NCBI RefSeq assembly: GCF_000819865.1
Contig: NZ_CDDF01000016.1
Coordinates: forward strand, 151,140 to 215,139
Source of the DNA: Aeromonas eucrenophila
Lineage (GTDB): Bacteria; Pseudomonadota; Gammaproteobacteria; Enterobacterales; Aeromonadaceae
DNA length: 64,000 bases
Direction of reading: 5' to 3'
Position numbers and translations under genes: made by a program. Shown one piece after another: positions 35,494 through 45,417 of this stretch. The notes beneath the pieces were generated by a model. The model was not told where the DNA came from and ran no database searches. It saw nothing but the letters and a program-made list of their open reading frames with translations. Numbering within the stretch: the first letter of the stretch is position 1; every line of letters starts with the position of its first letter.

Positions 35494-37296
35494 ATGAATC
35501 AATTCGAGATTATTGAAAGCCGCGTCGCCCAGGTCAGGGTCACTCTGGCCAGTCAAGAACTGGACGCCTTCATCGTTCCTCACGACGACGAGCACCTGGG
35601 GGAGTACATTCCCGCCCATGCCGAGCGTCTGGACTGGATCACCGGTTTCAACGGTTCCGCCGGGCTCGCCATCATACTGGCGCAGCGGGCGGCCCTGTTC
35701 ATCGACGGTCGTTACACTGTGCAAGCCCGCATGCAGGCACCGGCCGCGCTGTTCGAGTTTCTCCATCTCAACGAAGATCCCCATGTGCAGTGGCTGGCGG
35801 AGCAGCTGCCATCCGGCGCCCGGGTCGGCTTCGACGCCCGCCTGCACAGCCTGGCCTGGTATCAGAATGCCAAGGCCGTGCTGGCCGATCGCGGCATCGA
35901 GCTGGTGCGGGTCAAGCAGAACCCCATCGACCTGCACTGGACGGATCGTCCCGTCCCCACCAAGACCCCGGTCATCCTCTACAGCGAGGAGCTGGCGGGT
36001 CAATCGAGCCAAGCCAAACGCGAACTGCTGGCAAGCGATCTGCGCAAGCGCGGGCTGGATGCGGTGCTGCTGACCCAGGCCGAGCCCATCAACTGGCTGC
36101 TCAACCTGCGTGGCCGCGACGTGGAGCGCCTGCCGGTGGTGCTGGGCTTCGCCGTGCTCTACGCCAACACCAGCATGGATTTCTTCGTCGACACCGACAA
36201 GATCGACTGCATCGCCTTCACCCGTCACGTCGGGCAGGATGTCTCCGTCTATCCCATAGACAAGCTGGGTGACGTGCTGCGGCGCATCGGTGAGGATCAG
36301 CAAAAGGTGCTGGCCGATCCAAACACCGCCAACGCCTGGACCCAGCTCATCATGGAGGAGGCCGGCGCCATCCTGGTTGCCGGTCAGGATCCGACCATGC
36401 TGCCAAAGGCCTGCAAGAACGGGATTGAGCTGGCCGGCATGCGTGCCGCCCACCTGCGCGACGGCGTCGCCGTCACCCGCTTCCTCGCCTGGCTGGACCG
36501 ACTGGTCGCCAGTGGCGAGTACCAGGGGGTGGATGAAGGCACCCTGGCAGATCAGCTGGAAGCCTTCCGCCACGAGCAGGATCACTATGTGGAGCCGAGC
36601 TTCGACACCATCTCGGCGCTCGGCCCCAACGCCGCCATGTGCCACTACCGTCACACCAACGGTGTGCCGCGCGCCTTCGGCCAGGACAGCATCTATCTGG
36701 TGGACTCCGGCGCCCAGTATCTGGACGGCACCACTGACATCACCCGCACCGTCAAGATCGGCGAGGTGAGTGAAGAGCACAAAGCCATGTTTACCCGGGT
36801 GCTGCAGGGTCACATCGCCCTGGATCAGGCGCGCTTCCCCCGCGGCACCGCCGGCATCCAGCTCGACGTGCTGGCCCGCATGCCGCTGTGGCAGGCCGGT
36901 TACAACTACGACCACGGTACCGGCCACGGCGTCGGCCACTTCCTGAGCGTGCACGAAGGCCCCCAGCGCATTGCCCCCAAGGGCAGCCTGGTGGCACTGC
37001 AACCGGGCATGGTGCTCTCCAACGAGCCGGGTTACTACCGGGAAGATGCGTTCGGCATCCGCTGCGAGAACCTGGTGATAGTGACCGAGCAGGAGCCGCG
37101 CGGCGAACTGCCGATGCTGGGCTTCGAGCGGCTGACCTATGTGCCGTTCGATACTCGCCTCATCGATCGCAGCCTGCTGAGCCAGGACGAGTTCCGCTGG
37201 ATCAACGACTACCACGTCGAGGTGTTCCGCCGCCTGAGCCCGCTGCTGGAGGGCGAGGATCTCGCCTGGCTGGAGCAGGCGACCAGCCTCATCTGA
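35494..37296 (+). CDS. Xaa-Pro aminopeptidase (M24B, large form)
   Basis: Metallo-aminopeptidase releasing the N-terminal residue next to proline. The 600-residue protein is the long, three-domain type of eukaryotic/cytosolic APP1 rather than the 440-residue E. coli PepP: two creatinase-N domains (about 1-150 and 155-310) and a pita-bread catalytic domain. Metal ligands are visible in VDSGAQYLDGTTDITRT, HGTGHGVGHFLSVHEG and the later NEPGYY/ENLV segments. It follows the GntR gene by 33 bp and ends at a strong terminator. Confidence 0.92.
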   Translation: MNQFEIIESRVAQVRVTLASQELDAFIVPHDDEHLGEYIPAHAERLDWITGFNGSAGLAIILAQRAALFIDGRYTVQARMQAPAALFEFLHLNEDPHVQWLAEQLPSGARVGFDARLHSLAWYQNAKAVLADRGIELVRVKQNPIDLHWTDRPVPTKTPVILYSEELAGQSSQAKRELLASDLRKRGLDAVLLTQAEPINWLLNLRGRDVERLPVVLGFAVLYANTSMDFFVDTDKIDCIAFTRHVGQDVSVYPIDKLGDVLRRIGEDQQKVLADPNTANAWTQLIMEEAGAILVAGQDPTMLPKACKNGIELAGMRAAHLRDGVAVTRFLAWLDRLVASGEYQGVDEGTLADQLEAFRHEQDHYVEPSFDTISALGPNAAMCHYRHTNGVPRAFGQDSIYLVDSGAQYLDGTTDITRTVKIGEVSEEHKAMFTRVLQGHIALDQARFPRGTAGIQLDVLARMPLWQAGYNYDHGTGHGVGHFLSVHEGPQRIAPKGSLVALQPGMVLSNEPGYYREDAFGIRCENLVIVTEQEPRGELPMLGFERLTYVPFDTRLIDRSLLSQDEFRWINDYHVEVFRRLSPLLEGEDLAWLEQATSLI

Positions 37297-37323
37297 TCGC
37301 AGACAACCCAGGTTGTCCGCCGA

Positions 37324-37350
37324 AACAGGGCCCGAGGGCCCTGTTTTTTT
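37324..37350 (+). terminator. Intrinsic terminator after the aminopeptidase gene
   Basis: Stem AACAGGGCCC / GGGCCCTGTT (loop GA/G) followed by a seven-T run. Confidence 0.92.
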
Positions 37351-37399
37351 GTCCCGGCCTTTGACCTGAATCAACACCCCTGCCCCTCAGGTCAGGACA

Positions 37400-37804
37400 A
37401 TGGCCACCATGAACATCGAACGACCCGGCACTCGTCGCAGTGCCCGTGCCAGCCAGGCACCCGAGCACCCCAGGCTCAGACGGGAGCAGCTGACGGTCAG
37501 CGCCATGATCCGTCTCTACTGCGACCATCATCATCAGGATCCCGACTGTCGGCACTGCCAGCAGTTACGGGAATTCGCCCACCAGCGGCTGCGCCGCTGC
37601 CGTTACGGTCAGGCCAACAAGCCGACCTGCGCCAACTGCGACATCCACTGCTATGCCCCCGCCATGCGCAAGCAAATCCAGCAGATCATGAGCTGGAGCG
37701 GCCCGCGCATGCTGTGGCATCACCCCTGGCTAGCCCTGCGCCACCTGCTGGACGGCCGCCGCAAGGCACCCAAGCGACCCCAGGGCAGACCACTCCCGCC
37801 CTGA
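37400..37804 (+). CDS. Nitrous oxide-stimulated promoter family protein (small Cys-rich)
   Basis: A 134-residue protein matching the family named from a nitrous-oxide-stimulated locus (Pfam PF11756). It shows the cysteine pattern typical of the family: MIRLYCDHHH, DCRHCQQL, RRCRYG and TCANCDIHCYAP, then the conserved MSWSGPRMLWHHPWLALRHLLD. The cysteines suggest metal or Fe-S binding. No biochemical function is known. ATG 37409 (MNIERPG) is an alternative start. Confidence 0.8.
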   Translation: MATMNIERPGTRRSARASQAPEHPRLRREQLTVSAMIRLYCDHHHQDPDCRHCQQLREFAHQRLRRCRYGQANKPTCANCDIHCYAPAMRKQIQQIMSWSGPRMLWHHPWLALRHLLDGRRKAPKRPQGRPLPP

Positions 37805-37893
37805 GTCCCCCCTTGCATAGACCCGCCTCGCTCACTACCCTGTGGCTCCTTTTGACTGCCCCCGGCAGTCGCTATCCAACCACAGGAGCCCGG

Positions 37894-38346
37894 ATGCACC
37901 AGCCCCCCGTTTTGAGAGTGGCCCGCCACGCCGACATGCACGCCATAGGGCGACTCGACGCCGACGTCTTCGGGGAGGAGGTCTATCCCGCCTTCTTCTT
38001 CCGTCAAGCCATGGATCTCTGGCCCGAGCTGCTGATAGTGGCGGAGCTGGAGGGCAGGCTGCTGGGCTATGCCCTGGGGGGAGTGGGACAGGATCGGTCG
38101 CAGGGCTGGCTGCTGTCGCTGGCCGTGCTGCCCGAGGCCCGTGGCTTCGGCTTGGCGGAGCGGATGATGTTGCAGGTGGAGCAAGGGCTGCGCACGCTGC
38201 AGACGGCGCGCGTCAGGCTGACGGTGGATCCCGCCAATCCCGCCCAGCGCCTCTACTTTCGCCTCGGTTATGAGTTGCTGGCCGAGGAGCCGGGCTATTT
38301 CGGCCCGGGAGAGGATCGCCTGCTGCTGGAAAAATCCCTGGCCTGA
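37894..38346 (+). CDS. GNAT-family N-acetyltransferase
   Basis: A 150-residue single-domain GNAT enzyme. The acetyl-CoA binding pyrophosphate loop is visible in LAVLPEARGFGLAERMM (the QxxGxG/A-like motif as EARGFGLA), followed by LTVDPANPAQRLYFRLGYEL, a typical motif B. The start at 37894 has CAGGAG 5 nt upstream; the longer frame from 37714 runs over the preceding gene. The substrate is unknown. It follows the small Cys-rich gene by 89 bp. Confidence 0.85.
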   Translation: MHQPPVLRVARHADMHAIGRLDADVFGEEVYPAFFFRQAMDLWPELLIVAELEGRLLGYALGGVGQDRSQGWLLSLAVLPEARGFGLAERMMLQVEQGLRTLQTARVRLTVDPANPAQRLYFRLGYELLAEEPGYFGPGEDRLLLEKSLA

Positions 38347-38477
38347 GCCCAGCAAGGACCTTCTCGACTCCGATATTTTATATTTGGTTACACTTTGCGG
38401 GTTTAATGCGCAATCCGGTTGGCGTAGAGTTGAATGCAACAACCAGATTAACCCGATGTCCGCCCAGGAGGCTCATC

Positions 38478-38948
38478 ATGTTGAAACGTATCACTCTCGT
38501 CACCCTGCTGGCCGCGACCACCGCTATCACCGGCTGTGCCAACAGCGACGTCTACTCCGGCGATGTCTACACCAAGGATCGCGCCAAGCAGGTACAGACC
38601 GTCAGCTACGGCACCATAGTCTCCACCCGCGCGGTCAAGATCCAGGGTGAGGACAACGCCATCCTCGGCACCATAGGTGGCGCCGTGGTCGGTGGCCTGC
38701 TCGGCAGCACCATAGGTGGCGGCACGGGGAGCGACATCGCCGCCGCGGGTGGCGCCATCGCCGGTGCCGCCGCGGGCAAGGCGGCCGGAGACAAGTTGAA
38801 CCAGGTCGACGGCGTCGAGCTCGAGATCAAGAAAGAGAACGGTGAGGCCATAGTGGTGGTGCAAAAGGCCAGCCCCACCTTCGTGCCGGGCGCCCGGGTG
38901 CGCATGACCCAGGGCAATGGCAGCATCAACGTGGCCGTGGTGAACTGA
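38478..38948 (+). CDS. slyB: SlyB-like outer-membrane lipoprotein (glycine zipper)
   Basis: A 156-residue lipoprotein. The lipobox is LLAATTAITGC at residues about 10-20 with lipidation at Cys20. After it comes a glycine-zipper 2TM domain (ILGTIGGAVVGGLLGSTIGG and the AAGGAIAGAAAGKAAGD stretch), then a beta-rich C-terminus (VVVQKASPTFVPGARVRM), as in SlyB/Pcp family. SlyB proteins form nanodomains that protect outer-membrane proteins under stress in E. coli. ATG 38478 has AGGAGG 9 nt upstream. A terminator follows. Confidence 0.88.
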   Translation: MLKRITLVTLLAATTAITGCANSDVYSGDVYTKDRAKQVQTVSYGTIVSTRAVKIQGEDNAILGTIGGAVVGGLLGSTIGGGTGSDIAAAGGAIAGAAAGKAAGDKLNQVDGVELEIKKENGEAIVVVQKASPTFVPGARVRMTQGNGSINVAVVN

Positions 38949-38974
38949 TCGCAGTCAGTTGTCCTTCAGAGCAC

Positions 38975-39005
38975 AAAAAAGGTGAGCCGAGCTCACCTTT
39001 TTTTA
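38975..39005. terminator. Bidirectional terminator after the slyB-like gene
   Basis: AAAAAAGGTGAGC / GCTCACCTTTTTTT with a short CGA loop: seven-bp GC stem flanked by A-run and T-run, serving the convergent lipoprotein and CYTH genes. Confidence 0.92.
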
Positions 39006-39031
39006 TTTCCATCACCCGATGATGCCGGGTC

Positions 39032-40003
39032 TCAGGCATCCAGATGCAACCAGGCCGCGATCGCCAGTTGCAGTCTCACGAATGCCGCCTGCTGGAACAG
39101 CGTCAGCAGTCGTTCGTCGCCGCCCTCCGCCGCCTGTACCAGCGAGGCCTGCTGGGCCAGCAGTTCTGGCAACCAGGAGGGTTCAGCCGCCAGGGTGCCT
39201 GTCGCCTCGGCCACCAGCGCACAGGCCTGCAGGATCCCGAGGCAAGCCTGTTGCCGCGTCGGCCCCTCGCTCTCCAGCCAGAGCTGCTCGTGATGCTGCC
39301 AGTGCTGCAGGCCGAGGCTGATGCAGGCTTTGGTGTCGAGCCCGCTCATATCCGGCAGGGGGTACGGCGCCAGCGCCTTGCCGAGCCCCGCCAGCCGGTA
39401 GCCGCGCTGGGCCTTGGATTGGGCACCCAGCCGGATGCCACCCAAGCTGGTCAGTTCGGCAGCGAGGGCGAACAGGGCGCTGGCCTCACCGGACTTGAGC
39501 TCAAGCTCCAGCTCGTCGATATCGGTACTCCCCAGGGAACCGACAATCTCCCCCCGATCCCAGGCCAGCTCGATCTCGGCGCTCTCTCCGGCACTCTCGA
39601 AAGTCACCAGCCAGTGCTGGCGCACGAAGTCGGTCCGAAACTGGGCCACCAGTCGGGGCTGGATCTCGTCGCGTACGGCAAGAGCCGGCCAGATGTCGTC
39701 CGGGAAGCTGGCCAGGGTCGGTAATTCCCCCATCACGGGGGCGTTGTATTCGGGGCGAGCGTGCAATCCGCCCACCGCCTGACCCCGACATTTAATCGTC
39801 TGCTCGGAGAAATTGTCGCTGCGACGGATCCGCAATCCCATGTCGAGCCGGCGCAGGGCAAGATCCGGCGTGTCGAAATAGACATTGCCGAGTTCGAGTA
39901 GACCATGGGATATAATGTCGAGTTTATTCAGTAAGTTGGATATTTTCTCTTGAATGTCGCGTACGACAAAAAACTTTATCTCGATCTCAGTTTGCATAGT
40001 CAT
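39032..40003 (-). CDS. ygiF: CYTH-domain triphosphatase (YgiF-like inorganic triphosphatase)
   Basis: Triphosphate tunnel metalloenzyme hydrolysing inorganic triphosphate. The 323-residue protein begins with the signature ExExK (EIEIKF at residues 6-11). It continues with basic and acidic tunnel strands, e.g. DMGLRIRRSDN, EQTIKCRG, AEIELAWDRGEI and DELELELKSGE, then a C-terminal CHAD-like helical remnant. It is about 110 residues shorter than E. coli YgiF, in line with a reduced CHAD domain. ATG 39997 (MQTEIEIK) is an alternative start. Confidence 0.87.
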   Translation of the reverse strand: MTMQTEIEIKFFVVRDIQEKISNLLNKLDIISHGLLELGNVYFDTPDLALRRLDMGLRIRRSDNFSEQTIKCRGQAVGGLHARPEYNAPVMGELPTLASFPDDIWPALAVRDEIQPRLVAQFRTDFVRQHWLVTFESAGESAEIELAWDRGEIVGSLGSTDIDELELELKSGEASALFALAAELTSLGGIRLGAQSKAQRGYRLAGLGKALAPYPLPDMSGLDTKACISLGLQHWQHHEQLWLESEGPTRQQACLGILQACALVAEATGTLAAEPSWLPELLAQQASLVQAAEGGDERLLTLFQQAAFVRLQLAIAAWLHLDA

Positions 40004-40165
40004 TCCGGGCGGCAGGCAACTTTGGGGGGCATAATCTCGATCGCGAGGATATAATGCCAGCGAATCATCCAGATTAATTCACGGTTTTATTAAGGGCATA
40101 GTTCGGTTATCCTGCGCCCCTCCTAAAATCGTATCGAGTGTTTTTTCACCGACACAGGTTTGGCC

Positions 40166-40846
40166 ATGCCAGTAAATACTATCCTGGGGCTTTTCGCCAA
40201 GTCCCCCATCAAGCCGCTGCAGAAGCATATCGTCAAGGTTCACCGGTGCTGCGAGCAGCTCATTCCGTTCTTTGATGCCGTTGCCGAAGACCGCTGGGAA
40301 GATGCCGAGAAGATCCGGCAGCAGATCGCCCAGCTGGAAAAAGAAGCGGACATCCTCAAACGTGAAATTCGTCTGAAACTGCCTCGTGGTCTGTTCCTGC
40401 CGGTCGCCCGTACCGACCTGCTGGAGCTGCTGACCCAGCAGGACAAGATTGCCAACCGTGCCAAGGATATCTCCGGCCGTATGCTTGGCCGTAAAATGGA
40501 ATTCCCCACCGAGATGCGTGCCGACTTCATGGCCTATCTCAAACGTTGTATCGATGCGACCGCCCAAGCCGAAAAAGCCATCGGAGAACTCGATGAGCTG
40601 CTCGAAACCGGCTTTAAAGGACGTGAAGTTGAAATGGTTGCCGAGATGATCCACCAGCTGGATCTCATCGAGGACGATACTGACACCATGCAGATCGGGC
40701 TGCGCCAACAGCTGCAAGCCGTTGAGCAGAAGTACAATCCGATCGACGTTATGTTCCTCTACAAGATCCTCGAATGGGTAGGTGACCTGGCTGACCAGGC
40801 CGAGCGCGTTGGCGCCCGTCTGGAACTGATGCTGGCTCGTTCGTAA
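40166..40846 (+). CDS. DUF47/PhoU-like accessory protein of phosphate permease
   Basis: A 226-residue all-helical protein of the DUF47 (TIGR00153) family, distantly PhoU-like, paired with Pit permeases in many bacteria. Notable segments are RQQIAQLEKEADILKREIRL near the N-terminus and VEMVAEMIHQLDLIEDDTD in the middle, both with the acidic ExxxD pattern that can bind metals in PhoU. It lies 25 bp upstream of pitA and is almost certainly co-transcribed. It likely regulates or tunes phosphate uptake. Confidence 0.9.
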   Translation: MPVNTILGLFAKSPIKPLQKHIVKVHRCCEQLIPFFDAVAEDRWEDAEKIRQQIAQLEKEADILKREIRLKLPRGLFLPVARTDLLELLTQQDKIANRAKDISGRMLGRKMEFPTEMRADFMAYLKRCIDATAQAEKAIGELDELLETGFKGREVEMVAEMIHQLDLIEDDTDTMQIGLRQQLQAVEQKYNPIDVMFLYKILEWVGDLADQAERVGARLELMLARS

Positions 40847-40871
40847 TCGACTGACTGGGTAAACACTACTA

Positions 40872-42137
40872 ATGGACATTATCGCAAATTACGGCACCAC
40901 CCTGGTGCTCGTGGCGGCCTTGTTCGGCTTTTTGATGGCCTGGGGCATAGGGGCGAATGACGTCGCCAATGCCATGGGCACATCGGTCGGCACCAAGTCC
41001 CTGACCATTCGTCAGGCGATCATCATCGCCATGATCTTCGAGTTCGCCGGCGCCTATCTGGCCGGTGGCGAAGTCACGGCCACCATCCGCAACGGCATCA
41101 TCGACACCAATGCCTTCGCCGATACCCCGGATCTGCTGGTACTCGGCATGATCGCCTCCCTGCTCGCGGCGGGTCTGTGGCTGATCCTGGCCTCCTACTT
41201 CGGCTGGCCCGTCTCCACCACCCACTCCATCATCGGCGCCATCGTCGGTTTCGGGGTGGTGAGCATAGGCCCGGAAGCGGTGCAATGGAGCAAGTTTGGC
41301 GGCATCGTCGGCTCCTGGGTCGTCACCCCGGCCATCTCGGGCATCATCGCCTACTTCATGTTCATCAGCGTGCAGAAGCTCATCTTCGACACGGACAACC
41401 CGCTGGCCAACGCCAAGCGCTACGTCCCGTTCTATATGTTCCTGACCGCGCTGGTCATCTGCCTGGTGACCATCAAGAAGGGGTTGACCCACGTCGGTCT
41501 GCATCTGAGCGATGGCGAGGGCATACTGCTCTCCATCGCCATCTCGGTGGCGCTCTCCATCGCGGGCTGGTTCTATATTCGCGGCCAGCAGTACAATCCG
41601 CAGGATGACAACAAGATGCACTTCGCCAACGTGGAGAAGGTGTTCGGCATCCTGATGGTGATCACCGCCTGCGCCATGGCTTTCGCCCACGGCTCCAACG
41701 ACGTGGCCAACGCCATAGGCCCGCTCTCCGCCGTGGTCTCCACCGTGGAAAGCGCCGGCCAGATCACCGGCAACTCCCACATCGCCTGGTGGATCCTGCC
41801 GCTCGGCGGCATCGGCATCGTCATCGGCCTCGCCACCATGGGTGAGAAGGTGATGGCGACCGTGGGGACGGGCATCACTCACCTGACCCCGAGCCGTGGC
41901 TTCGCCGCCCAGCTCGCCACCGCCGCCACCGTGGTGATCGCCTCGGGTACCGGCTTGCCCATCTCCACCACCCAGACCCTGGTGGGTGCCGTAATGGGGG
42001 TAGGTCTGGCCCGCGGTATCGCGGCCCTGAACCTCGGCGTGCTGCGCAACATAGTGATCTCCTGGGTCATCACCCTGCCCGCCGGCGCCATCCTGGCCAT
42101 CGCCATCTTCTACGTGCTGCAGGCCTGCTTCTCCTGA
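40872..42137 (+). CDS. pitA: Low-affinity inorganic phosphate permease PitA
   Basis: PiT-family (PF01384) transporter taking up metal-phosphate by proton symport. The 421-residue protein has the duplicated family motif GANDVANAMGTSVG (N-half, about residue 27) and GSNDVANAIGPLSA (C-half, about residue 275), with matching STTHSIIGA and STTQTLVGAV repeats. About ten membrane helices are visible. It is co-transcribed with the DUF47 gene and followed by a strong terminator. Confidence 0.95.
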   Translation: MDIIANYGTTLVLVAALFGFLMAWGIGANDVANAMGTSVGTKSLTIRQAIIIAMIFEFAGAYLAGGEVTATIRNGIIDTNAFADTPDLLVLGMIASLLAAGLWLILASYFGWPVSTTHSIIGAIVGFGVVSIGPEAVQWSKFGGIVGSWVVTPAISGIIAYFMFISVQKLIFDTDNPLANAKRYVPFYMFLTALVICLVTIKKGLTHVGLHLSDGEGILLSIAISVALSIAGWFYIRGQQYNPQDDNKMHFANVEKVFGILMVITACAMAFAHGSNDVANAIGPLSAVVSTVESAGQITGNSHIAWWILPLGGIGIVIGLATMGEKVMATVGTGITHLTPSRGFAAQLATAATVVIASGTGLPISTTQTLVGAVMGVGLARGIAALNLGVLRNIVISWVITLPAGAILAIAIFYVLQACFS

Positions 42138-42155
42138 AGCCCAGGCGCCCGATGA

Positions 42156-42188
42156 CAAAAAGCCCGAGTCACTGACTCGGGCTTTTTT
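42156..42188 (+). terminator. Intrinsic terminator after pitA
   Basis: AAAAAGCCCGAGTC / GACTCGGGCTTTTTT with a 3-nt loop (ACT); the A-run on the left and T-run on the right also suit the convergent cca. Confidence 0.93.
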
Positions 42189-42246
42189 ACGTCTCGGTGG
42201 CCTCAAGCGGCCGATGGGGCTTCGCTCATCGCCCCGACAAACGCAG

Positions 42247-43485
42247 TTATTCCTCGATAAAGGTCCAGTCATCCAGCACCCGGCTGATGGCGTCGAGCCG
42301 CCGCCTGGCGAGCTGCTCGCGGATCTCCTCCCCCTTGAAGCCGGCCGCCACTATCTCCTTGACCGGCACCGCCTGGGCCGCCTCCAGCGCCTGGGCCACG
42401 TAATCCGGCTGACTGTAGACCTTCTCCTCGAAACCGGTACGGCCGTGGAAGTCGGCGCGGCAGGCATCCAGCAGTTGGGCGAAACGCTCCGGTCTGCGCC
42501 AAGCATCCGCCTTGTCGAACAACTTGAGCAGGGTCGCCGGCTTGAGGTCGAAGGCGATGTGGATATGGGTGTGCAGATCGCTCACCAGCAGCGCCAGATC
42601 CCGGCAGTCGTTCGGTACCCTGAACCGTTCGCAGAAATCCCGAATGAGCGGCAGCCCCTTCTGGCCGTGGCCGTGGTGGCTCGGCCAGAACGCGGGCGGC
42701 GTCAGCCCCTTGCCGAAGTCGTGGCAGAGGGCGGCGAAGCGCACCGGCAATTCGGGGGAGAGGCGGCACGCCTGATCCAGCACCATCAGGGTGTGGATGC
42801 CGGTGTCGATCTCCGGGTGCCACTTGGCGGGTGCCGGCACCCCGAACAGGGCGTCCAGCTCGGGGAACAGCGCCTTGAGGGCGCCGCACTCGCGCAGCAC
42901 CTCGAAGAAGACTCTGGGAGTCGGCCCCAGCAGCACCTTCTCCAGCTCCTTCCACACCCGCTCCGGGGTCAGATGGGCCAGCTCACCCGCCTCTGTCATC
43001 TCCCGCATCAGCGCCAGCGTCTCCGGCGCCACGGTGAAACCCTGGGCATGGAAGCGGGCGGCGAAGCGGGCGACCCGCAGGATGCGCAAGGGATCTTCGG
43101 CGAAGGCCGGGGAGACGTGGCGCAGCAGCCGCGCCTCCAGATCCTGAATGCCGCCATAGGGATCGTGCAGCTGGCCGCTCTCATCCTCGGCGATGGCGTT
43201 GACGGTGAGATCCCGGCGCAGCAAATCCTGCTCCAGGGTGACGCTCGGATCGGCGTGACAGACAAATCCCGTGTAGCCCTGCCCCTGCTTGCGCTCGGTG
43301 CGCGCCAGCGCATACTCCTGCTGGGTCTTGGGGTGCAGAAACACCGGGAAGTCGCGACCAACCTGGGTGAAGCCAAGCGCCAGCATCTGCTGAACTGTGG
43401 CACCGACCACCAGATGGTCTCTGTCCCCTTGCGGCAATCCCAACAGGCGATCCCGGACCGCCCCCCCAACCAGATAAGTCTGCAC
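42247..43485 (-). CDS. cca: Multifunctional CCA-adding tRNA nucleotidyltransferase
   Basis: Adds and repairs the tRNA 3' CCA end. The 412-residue product has the polymerase beta-type active site ([14 protein letters not shown] with downstream RDHLVVG) and an HD phosphohydrolase domain with CHDFGKG at about 255, so it should also have the phosphatase/2',3'-phosphodiesterase activities of gammaproteobacterial Cca. GTG 43485 (VQTYLVGG) is chosen because GGGAGAG precedes it by 5 nt and it matches the family N-terminus; the frame is open for 50 codons further but with no similarity. Confidence 0.94.
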   Translation of the reverse strand: MQTYLVGGAVRDRLLGLPQGDRDHLVVGATVQQMLALGFTQVGRDFPVFLHPKTQQEYALARTERKQGQGYTGFVCHADPSVTLEQDLLRRDLTVNAIAEDESGQLHDPYGGIQDLEARLLRHVSPAFAEDPLRILRVARFAARFHAQGFTVAPETLALMREMTEAGELAHLTPERVWKELEKVLLGPTPRVFFEVLRECGALKALFPELDALFGVPAPAKWHPEIDTGIHTLMVLDQACRLSPELPVRFAALCHDFGKGLTPPAFWPSHHGHGQKGLPLIRDFCERFRVPNDCRDLALLVSDLHTHIHIAFDLKPATLLKLFDKADAWRRPERFAQLLDACRADFHGRTGFEEKVYSQPDYVAQALEAAQAVPVKEIVAAGFKGEEIREQLARRRLDAISRVLDDWTFIEE

Positions 43486-43717
43486 GCGCACTCTCCCTCG
43501 ATAAACCGGCCTCGATAACTTGCCTCGATGATACCGCTTTTGACCGCCATACACGACGTTCCCCTCATCCATACCCCTCATATCAGGCCCGCAAACCGGG
43601 TCATGACAGAGGAACAGCGCCCCCTGGCCAGCCACTTCTTATCGCCATAATCCGATCCCGATCACCCTCGTCGTTTTCGCCATCCGGCAGGAGACTCCTC
43701 TTATGGTATCCGGGTCT

Positions 43718-43746
43718 TTGACATCCCTGTGGGGAGGCTTTAACCT
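43718..43746 (+). promoter_or_regulatory. Candidate exeAB promoter
   Basis: Consensus -35 TTGACA (43718-43723), a 17-bp spacer and a poor -10 (TAACCT, 43741-43746) lie 28 bp before the exeA ATG. A weak -10 suggests low basal activity or an activator. Confidence 0.5.
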
Positions 43747-43773
43747 GCCGCCATAACAATGGAATGGATCCTT

Positions 43774-45417
43774 ATGTACACACAGTTCTTCGGTCTGTCG
43801 GAGCCGCCGTTCTCCATCTCGCCCAACCCCAAATACCTCTATATGAGCGAACGTCACGGGGAGGCCCTTGCCCACCTCAACTACGGGTTGCAGGACGGGG
43901 GAGGCTTCGTGCTGCTCACCGGTGAAGTGGGCACGGGCAAGACCACCGTCTCACGCTGCCTGTTGCAGCAGTTGCCGGCCGACACCGAGATCGCCTACAT
44001 CCTCAATCCTTCCCTGACCGAGCGGGATCTGCTGGCGGCCATCTGCGACGAGTTCCAGCTCCCCTATGAGAAAGACGCCGGCCTCAAGCCGCTGTTCGAC
44101 CTCATCCGCGATCACCTGCTGGCCAACCTGGCGGCAGGCAAACGTACCGTGGTACTCGTGGATGAGGCGCAGCATCTGCTGCCAGGCGTGCTGGAACAGC
44201 TACGTCTGCTCACCAATCTCGAAACTGACGAGAAGAAACTGCTGCAAGTGGTGCTCATCGGCCAGCCCGAGCTGCAACAGATGCTGCGCCAGCCCCTGCT
44301 GCGCCAGCTGGCTCAGCGCATCACCGCCCGCTATCACCTGCTGCCGCTGTCGCGCCAGGACGTGGACGCCTATGTGCGCTTCCGGCTGCAGGTGGCCGGC
44401 TGCATCCAGCCCATCTTCAGCCCCAAGGCGATACTGACCCTGCACCGCCTCTCAGGCGGTATACCGCGGCTCATCAACCTCATCTGTGATCGCGCCCTGA
44501 TCGCCGCCTTCGCTCGTGGCAGCCACAAGATAGTGCATGGCGACATCAGCCAGGCGGCCTATGAGGTGAGCGGCATTCGCGACGAGGGCAGCTGGCAATC
44601 CGGCCTCACCGTCGCCCTGGTGGGGGCCCTGCTGGTCGCCGCCGGCTGGTGGGGCTGGCAGTTGTTCGGAGTCTTCCCCGCCCGGCCCCTGGTCAAGGTG
44701 GAGGTGCCGGTCAAGGTGGACGAGACCCCGGAGCAGCAGGAGCAGCTGACCCGCGCCATCAATCAGGCGCTGGAACCGGACAGCGCCATGCAGAATCTCT
44801 ACAAGGTGTGGGGCTACCAGACCGAGCTGGAGGAGGCGACCTGTGACAACGCGCCCCGCGCCGGCCTGCGCTGTCAGGAGGGGGATGCCTCCCTGGCGGA
44901 GCTGCAAGCCTTGCAACACCCGGCCCTGATCAGCCTGACCGATGAGACCGGCGGCATCTATTACGCTACCCTGGTGAACCTGGGCCCGGACAAGGCCAAC
45001 CTGCTCATCGGCAACCAGAGCTGGCAAGTGGACCGGCAGTGGCTGTCCGATGTCTGGGGTGGCAGCTACACCCTGCTGTGGCGCATGCCCAAGGGCGGGG
45101 TGACCCTGATCGGCAGCAATGCCGGCCCGACCCAGGTGCAATGGCTGGACAATGCGCTGAGCCGCGCCATGCAGCAACCGGATCGCAAGGTCAGTCGCTT
45201 CGATGCCCAACTCAAGAACAAGCTGCAGCAGTTCCAGCGTGAGCAGGGGCTGGCTCCGGACGGGATCGCCGGCAGCAATACCCTGCTGCGACTGAACGTG
45301 CAGGCCGGTGAACCCATGCCCAGACTGGAAGATGATTCCCTGCGCAACAGCGTCCCGGTCGATTTGGATACCATGGCCGCCGAGTCCATGGATCCCCAAA
45401 TGGATGAGGCTTCCTGA
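43774..45417 (+). CDS. exeA: Type II secretion assembly ATPase ExeA
   Basis: Inner-membrane ATPase that, with ExeB, helps transport and assemble the ExeD secretin through the peptidoglycan layer. From ATG 43774 (MYTQFFGLSEPPFSI) the protein has 547 residues, the length of Aeromonas ExeA. Walker A is GEVGTGKTT (50-58) and Walker B region VVLVDEAQHL at about 130. A membrane segment (LTVALVGALLVAAGWWGWQL) lies at about 275-295. The periplasmic C-terminus ends in a peptidoglycan-binding-1 domain (around LQQFQREQGLAPDGIAGSNT). An ATG five codons upstream (43759) has no Shine-Dalgarno. Confidence 0.96.
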   Translation: MYTQFFGLSEPPFSISPNPKYLYMSERHGEALAHLNYGLQDGGGFVLLTGEVGTGKTTVSRCLLQQLPADTEIAYILNPSLTERDLLAAICDEFQLPYEKDAGLKPLFDLIRDHLLANLAAGKRTVVLVDEAQHLLPGVLEQLRLLTNLETDEKKLLQVVLIGQPELQQMLRQPLLRQLAQRITARYHLLPLSRQDVDAYVRFRLQVAGCIQPIFSPKAILTLHRLSGGIPRLINLICDRALIAAFARGSHKIVHGDISQAAYEVSGIRDEGSWQSGLTVALVGALLVAAGWWGWQLFGVFPARPLVKVEVPVKVDETPEQQEQLTRAINQALEPDSAMQNLYKVWGYQTELEEATCDNAPRAGLRCQEGDASLAELQALQHPALISLTDETGGIYYATLVNLGPDKANLLIGNQSWQVDRQWLSDVWGGSYTLLWRMPKGGVTLIGSNAGPTQVQWLDNALSRAMQQPDRKVSRFDAQLKNKLQQFQREQGLAPDGIAGSNTLLRLNVQAGEPMPRLEDDSLRNSVPVDLDTMAAESMDPQMDEAS